A DNA stretch of 6,172 nt from Crenothrix polyspora (GTDB lineage: Bacteria > Pseudomonadota > Gammaproteobacteria > Methylococcales > Methylomonadaceae): NCBI GenBank assembly GCA_945903675.1, contig CAMDOP010000195.1, positions 1-6,172 on the forward strand, in the 5' to 3' direction. Both the position numbers and the translations under genes were made by a program. The first letter of the stretch is position 1; each line of letters starts with the position of its first letter. The notes below the pieces were generated by a model, which worked only from the letters and a program-made list of their open reading frames with translations, did not search any database and was not told the origin of the DNA. Below are positions 3,576 through 6,172 of the stretch, piece by piece.

Positions 3576-6172
3576 TTAATCAATATCCTTAATCAAGGCC
3601 ATCATATCTTCAACAGACATTTTTCCACTGACTTCGCCACCTTCTAATAAGCTATTGGCTAAATCGCGTTTATGCTTATGTAGCTCGACAATTTTGTCTT
3701 CTATGGTATCTTTTGCAACTAAGCGATAAATGGTCACAGGGCGCTTTTGACCCATACGATGCGCTCTATCAGAAGCTTGATCTTCTACCGCAGGATTCCA
3801 CCAAGGGTCCATGTGTATCACATAATCGGCAGCTGTTAGATTTAAGCCGGTACCGCCTGCTTTCAAGCTAATTAAAAACAAATCACCTTCACCTGCTTGA
3901 AATAAGTTAACGGCTTTTTTCCTATTTGGAATAGAGGTTGAGCCATCTAGGTAATGATAAGGAATGCCTTTTTTATCTAACAATTGACGAATGAGTGTTA
4001 AGTGCCCGACAAATTGACTAAATACTAAGGCTTTATGACGATTGTCCAATAATTCATCGACCAACTCTTCAAAAGCTAGCAGCTTAGAGCTACTCAATGT
4101 ACTTTCGTCCATCACTAAACGAGGATGACAACACGCACGGCGCAGCTTCATAATTTCTGCCAATACTTTCAGTTGTTTGTGTCCTGCTTGTTCGGTGTTA
4201 CTTAGCATCGTTTGCATGGCATTACGACGCAAAGCTTCATATAGCGTACGTTCTTCTGCACTTAATTCGATATGTAAAGTGACTTCAGTACGTGAGGGCA
4301 ATTCGGTCAGCACATCATTCTTTAAGCGCCTTAAAATAAATGGGCGTAATAATTTTCGTAATCGATGCTGTACGTCCTGATCTTTTTGATTTTCTATCGC
4401 CTGCGCATAACGTTCATTGAATTTTTGTAATGAACCCAATAAGCCGGGATTAATAAAGTTAAATAAATTCCACAACTCACCTAAATGATTTTCTATAGGC
4501 GTGCCGGTGGTAATCAATTTAAAATCTGCCTGCAAGGCCATAGCGGCTTTAGAACGTTTTGTTAGTGCATTTTTAATGGCCTGAGCTTCATCTGCCACCA
4601 AGGTATGCCAAGTCTTTTGCGCCAAGCGCTCACCTTCGGTTTGCAACAATCCATAACTACAGACAATTAAATCAAAAGGACCTGCATTGTCTAGCATCTC
4701 TTGCCTATCACCAAGTCCAAATTGATAGGCATTTAAGGTCGGTGCAAATCGCTGGCATTCTTCCAGCCAATTAATACATACGGAGGTCGGTGCTAAAATC
4801 AGCGACGGCCCTTGTGGTGCACGCGACAAAATCAAAGCTAAAGCCTGTACTGTTTTACCTAAGCCCATATCGTCCGCTAAACAAGCACCTGCGCCCCAGT
4901 GAGCTAAGCGCATCATCCACTGAAAGCCTTCGCGTTGATAATCACGCAATTCACCTTGTAAAGTTGACGGTGGTTGTGGGTTTAAATCGCCCATTTCATT
5001 AAGGCGAACTAATTGATCTTGCCAAGGCTTACTGGCGGTAATACTCATGCCTGTGGTAATTTCATCCAAGGCTTGTGCCGCTAATGGATGAAAACGTACT
5101 TTGTCTTTATGTACATCGCCTAGACCCGCTAAATCATCCAAACGCTGACGTAATTCTTGCGTTAAGGTAATGATCTGACCATCATCTAGCTTTAGAAAAC
5201 GACCTGATGAGCCACTTAACAGGTTCATTAATTGCTGCATATCCAGCACTTGCTGATCATCAATTTGTACCGAGCCTTCGACGCTAAACCAATCTTTTTC
5301 TTTGCGCACCGAAAATTGTACTTGTGATAAACCAGCCTCACGGCTTAGACGAATTTTTTTACCTTTAGGCCATTCCAAAACTGCAAACTCACCTAATTCT
5401 TGTAAATGTAGCAAAGCCTCCAAGGCCGATTCAGCATCATCCAATAACCATTTAGCGTCTTTAACCGCGTATAACTCAGGACACTCATTGAAAACTTGTT
5501 TTAAATAAGCAGCTTCCAAATCAAAATCACGTGTGGTTTGCAATTGTTTGCCATCAATTTCAGCCAATACGGTTGTTCCTCCGACACTTGGCTTATAAAG
5601 TGGACCACCTTCACTAAAGGGCTGGACAAATACTTCTATTTGTATGCCTTGTCCCACGGGTTGCAAATGTATATGAAGTCGACTGTCTGCCTCTACGGTT
5701 TCAGCATGATTAGACGTTCCTCCAATATCAGACTGTACCGTTAACATTGAAGCGATTGAAGATATTGAATCGATGACTTGTTGACGAGCAGTGGCGGGTA
5801 CTGTTAAACCATTCTTTCCTAAAATAGTGGCGACTTGTCTATGTGCATCATTGATGACGTATACAATTAAACCATGGCTAGCGGTTTTTTGAGCGATGAT
5901 GTGCTGTGAGCCTATAGGTGGCAATAATGAAATATGTAAATTTTCTTCTTGTTCTTTAACGAGTAATTGAGGTTCTGCCAACACAATATCGACTGGAAGC
6001 GAAGTAGCTTCTTGATTAAGCCAATATACATGGGGATGTCCTGCTACTTCTATAATTGCACTACTGGGCAGAGCATAATATTCTTTGCTGGAATAGCCGT
6101 AGTAAGAGGCTTCTTTTTCAACCTGAATATGCGAACAAATACGTCGATCTTGCTCGGTTAAATAATCAAACT
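3576..6172 (-). CDS. Snf2-family DEAD/DEAH-like ATPase, C-terminal 864 residues (start beyond right edge)
   Basis: The - strand frame is open from the window edge to the TAA at 3578-3576. A GTG at 5984 could be taken as a start, but 62 further codons upstream are open and the sequence looks continuous, so the real start is outside. Visible residues are numbered from 6170. An N-terminal region (1 to about 400) holds SEGGPLYKPSVGG (186-198) and TRDFDLE (213-219), reminiscent of the long extension of bacterial Snf2 proteins. The ATPase core has LRDYQREGFQWM (408-419), Walker A DDMGLGKT (433-440), Walker B DEAQ (527-530; usual in bacterial members) and TGTPIENHLGELWNL (555-569). The second RecA-like domain has ALVFSQF (714-720), SLKAGGTGLNLT (768-779) and DQASDRAHRMGQ (797-808) with the arginine finger. 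Family members are ATP-driven double-stranded DNA translocases, generally without strand-separating activity. The cellular role of this type is unclear; it is not RapA. Many relatives have an N-terminal SWIM zinc finger, which would lie off the window. All core motifs are intact. Confidence 0.93.
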   Translation of the reverse strand, partial: FDYLTEQDRRICSHIQVEKEASYYGYSSKEYYALPSSAIIEVAGHPHVYWLNQEATSLPVDIVLAEPQLLVKEQEENLHISLLPPIGSQHIIAQKTASHGLIVYVINDAHRQVATILGKNGLTVPATARQQVIDSISSIASMLTVQSDIGGTSNHAETVEADSRLHIHLQPVGQGIQIEVFVQPFSEGGPLYKPSVGGTTVLAEIDGKQLQTTRDFDLEAAYLKQVFNECPELYAVKDAKWLLDDAESALEALLHLQELGEFAVLEWPKGKKIRLSREAGLSQVQFSVRKEKDWFSVEGSVQIDDQQVLDMQQLMNLLSGSSGRFLKLDDGQIITLTQELRQRLDDLAGLGDVHKDKVRFHPLAAQALDEITTGMSITASKPWQDQLVRLNEMGDLNPQPPSTLQGELRDYQREGFQWMMRLAHWGAGACLADDMGLGKTVQALALILSRAPQGPSLILAPTSVCINWLEECQRFAPTLNAYQFGLGDRQEMLDNAGPFDLIVCSYGLLQTEGERLAQKTWHTLVADEAQAIKNALTKRSKAAMALQADFKLITTGTPIENHLGELWNLFNFINPGLLGSLQKFNERYAQAIENQKDQDVQHRLRKLLRPFILRRLKNDVLTELPSRTEVTLHIELSAEERTLYEALRRNAMQTMLSNTEQAGHKQLKVLAEIMKLRRACCHPRLVMDESTLSSSKLLAFEELVDELLDNRHKALVFSQFVGHLTLIRQLLDKKGIPYHYLDGSTSIPNRKKAVNLFQAGEGDLFLISLKAGGTGLNLTAADYVIHMDPWWNPAVEDQASDRAHRMGQKRPVTIYRLVAKDTIEDKIVELHKHKRDLANSLLEGGEVSGKMSVEDMMALIKDID

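Noticed and set aside
4581..4592. DEAQ instead of DEAH in the Snf2 Walker B motif as a sign of a defective ATPase
   Set aside because: DEAQ is a common form in bacterial Snf2 proteins, and all other motifs, including the arginine finger, are intact.
4177..5744. Several + strand frames of about 67-70 codons opposite the Snf2 gene
   Set aside because: They are antisense shadows of a clearly conserved protein, with no homology or ribosome binding sites.
1..6172. A new defence, phage or biosynthetic system
   Set aside because: All long frames are recognisable (Fis, PurH, PurD, Snf2 ATPase). The Snf2 protein alone, without methyltransferase, nuclease or other defence partners in view, is not evidence of a defence system.

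Overview
The window reads as a chromosomal housekeeping segment of a gammaproteobacterium of moderate GC content. The best evidence is the gene order: the C-terminal part of fis, then purH and purD on the + strand. This order is also known from Pseudomonas aeruginosa (fis-purH-purD). A more precise assignment (for example a methanotroph of the Methylococcales) would be a guess.

Layout: (1) 1-237 is the 3' end of fis, a nucleoid protein; its 5' end lies outside the window. (2) 300-1859 is purH, complete. (3) 1860-2236 is a 377-base gap between purH and purD. It holds an apparently non-autonomous, MITE-like mobile element of about 316-318 bp. The element has 14-bp imperfect terminal inverted repeats, a perfect 10-bp direct repeat at its borders, and several nested hairpins. 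(4) 2237-3508 is purD, complete, starting at an ATG rather than at an in-frame TTG 18 bases upstream. (5) 3509-3575 is a short convergent gap with a perfect 15-bp hairpin. (6) 3576-6172, on the - strand, is the C-terminal 864 residues of a large Snf2-family ATPase whose start lies beyond the right edge.

PurH catalyses the last two steps of IMP synthesis. PurD catalyses the second step (phosphoribosylamine to glycinamide ribonucleotide). The two genes are often co-transcribed. Removing the element and one copy of its direct repeat would leave about 51 bases between purH and purD, a normal operon spacing, so the insertion probably split an older compact purHD unit. The Snf2 protein is convergent with this cluster and has no visible functional link to it.

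I see no phage, CRISPR, toxin, defence system, tRNA or rRNA. The genes themselves are ordinary. The most interesting part is the mobile element and the related hairpin on the other side of purD.
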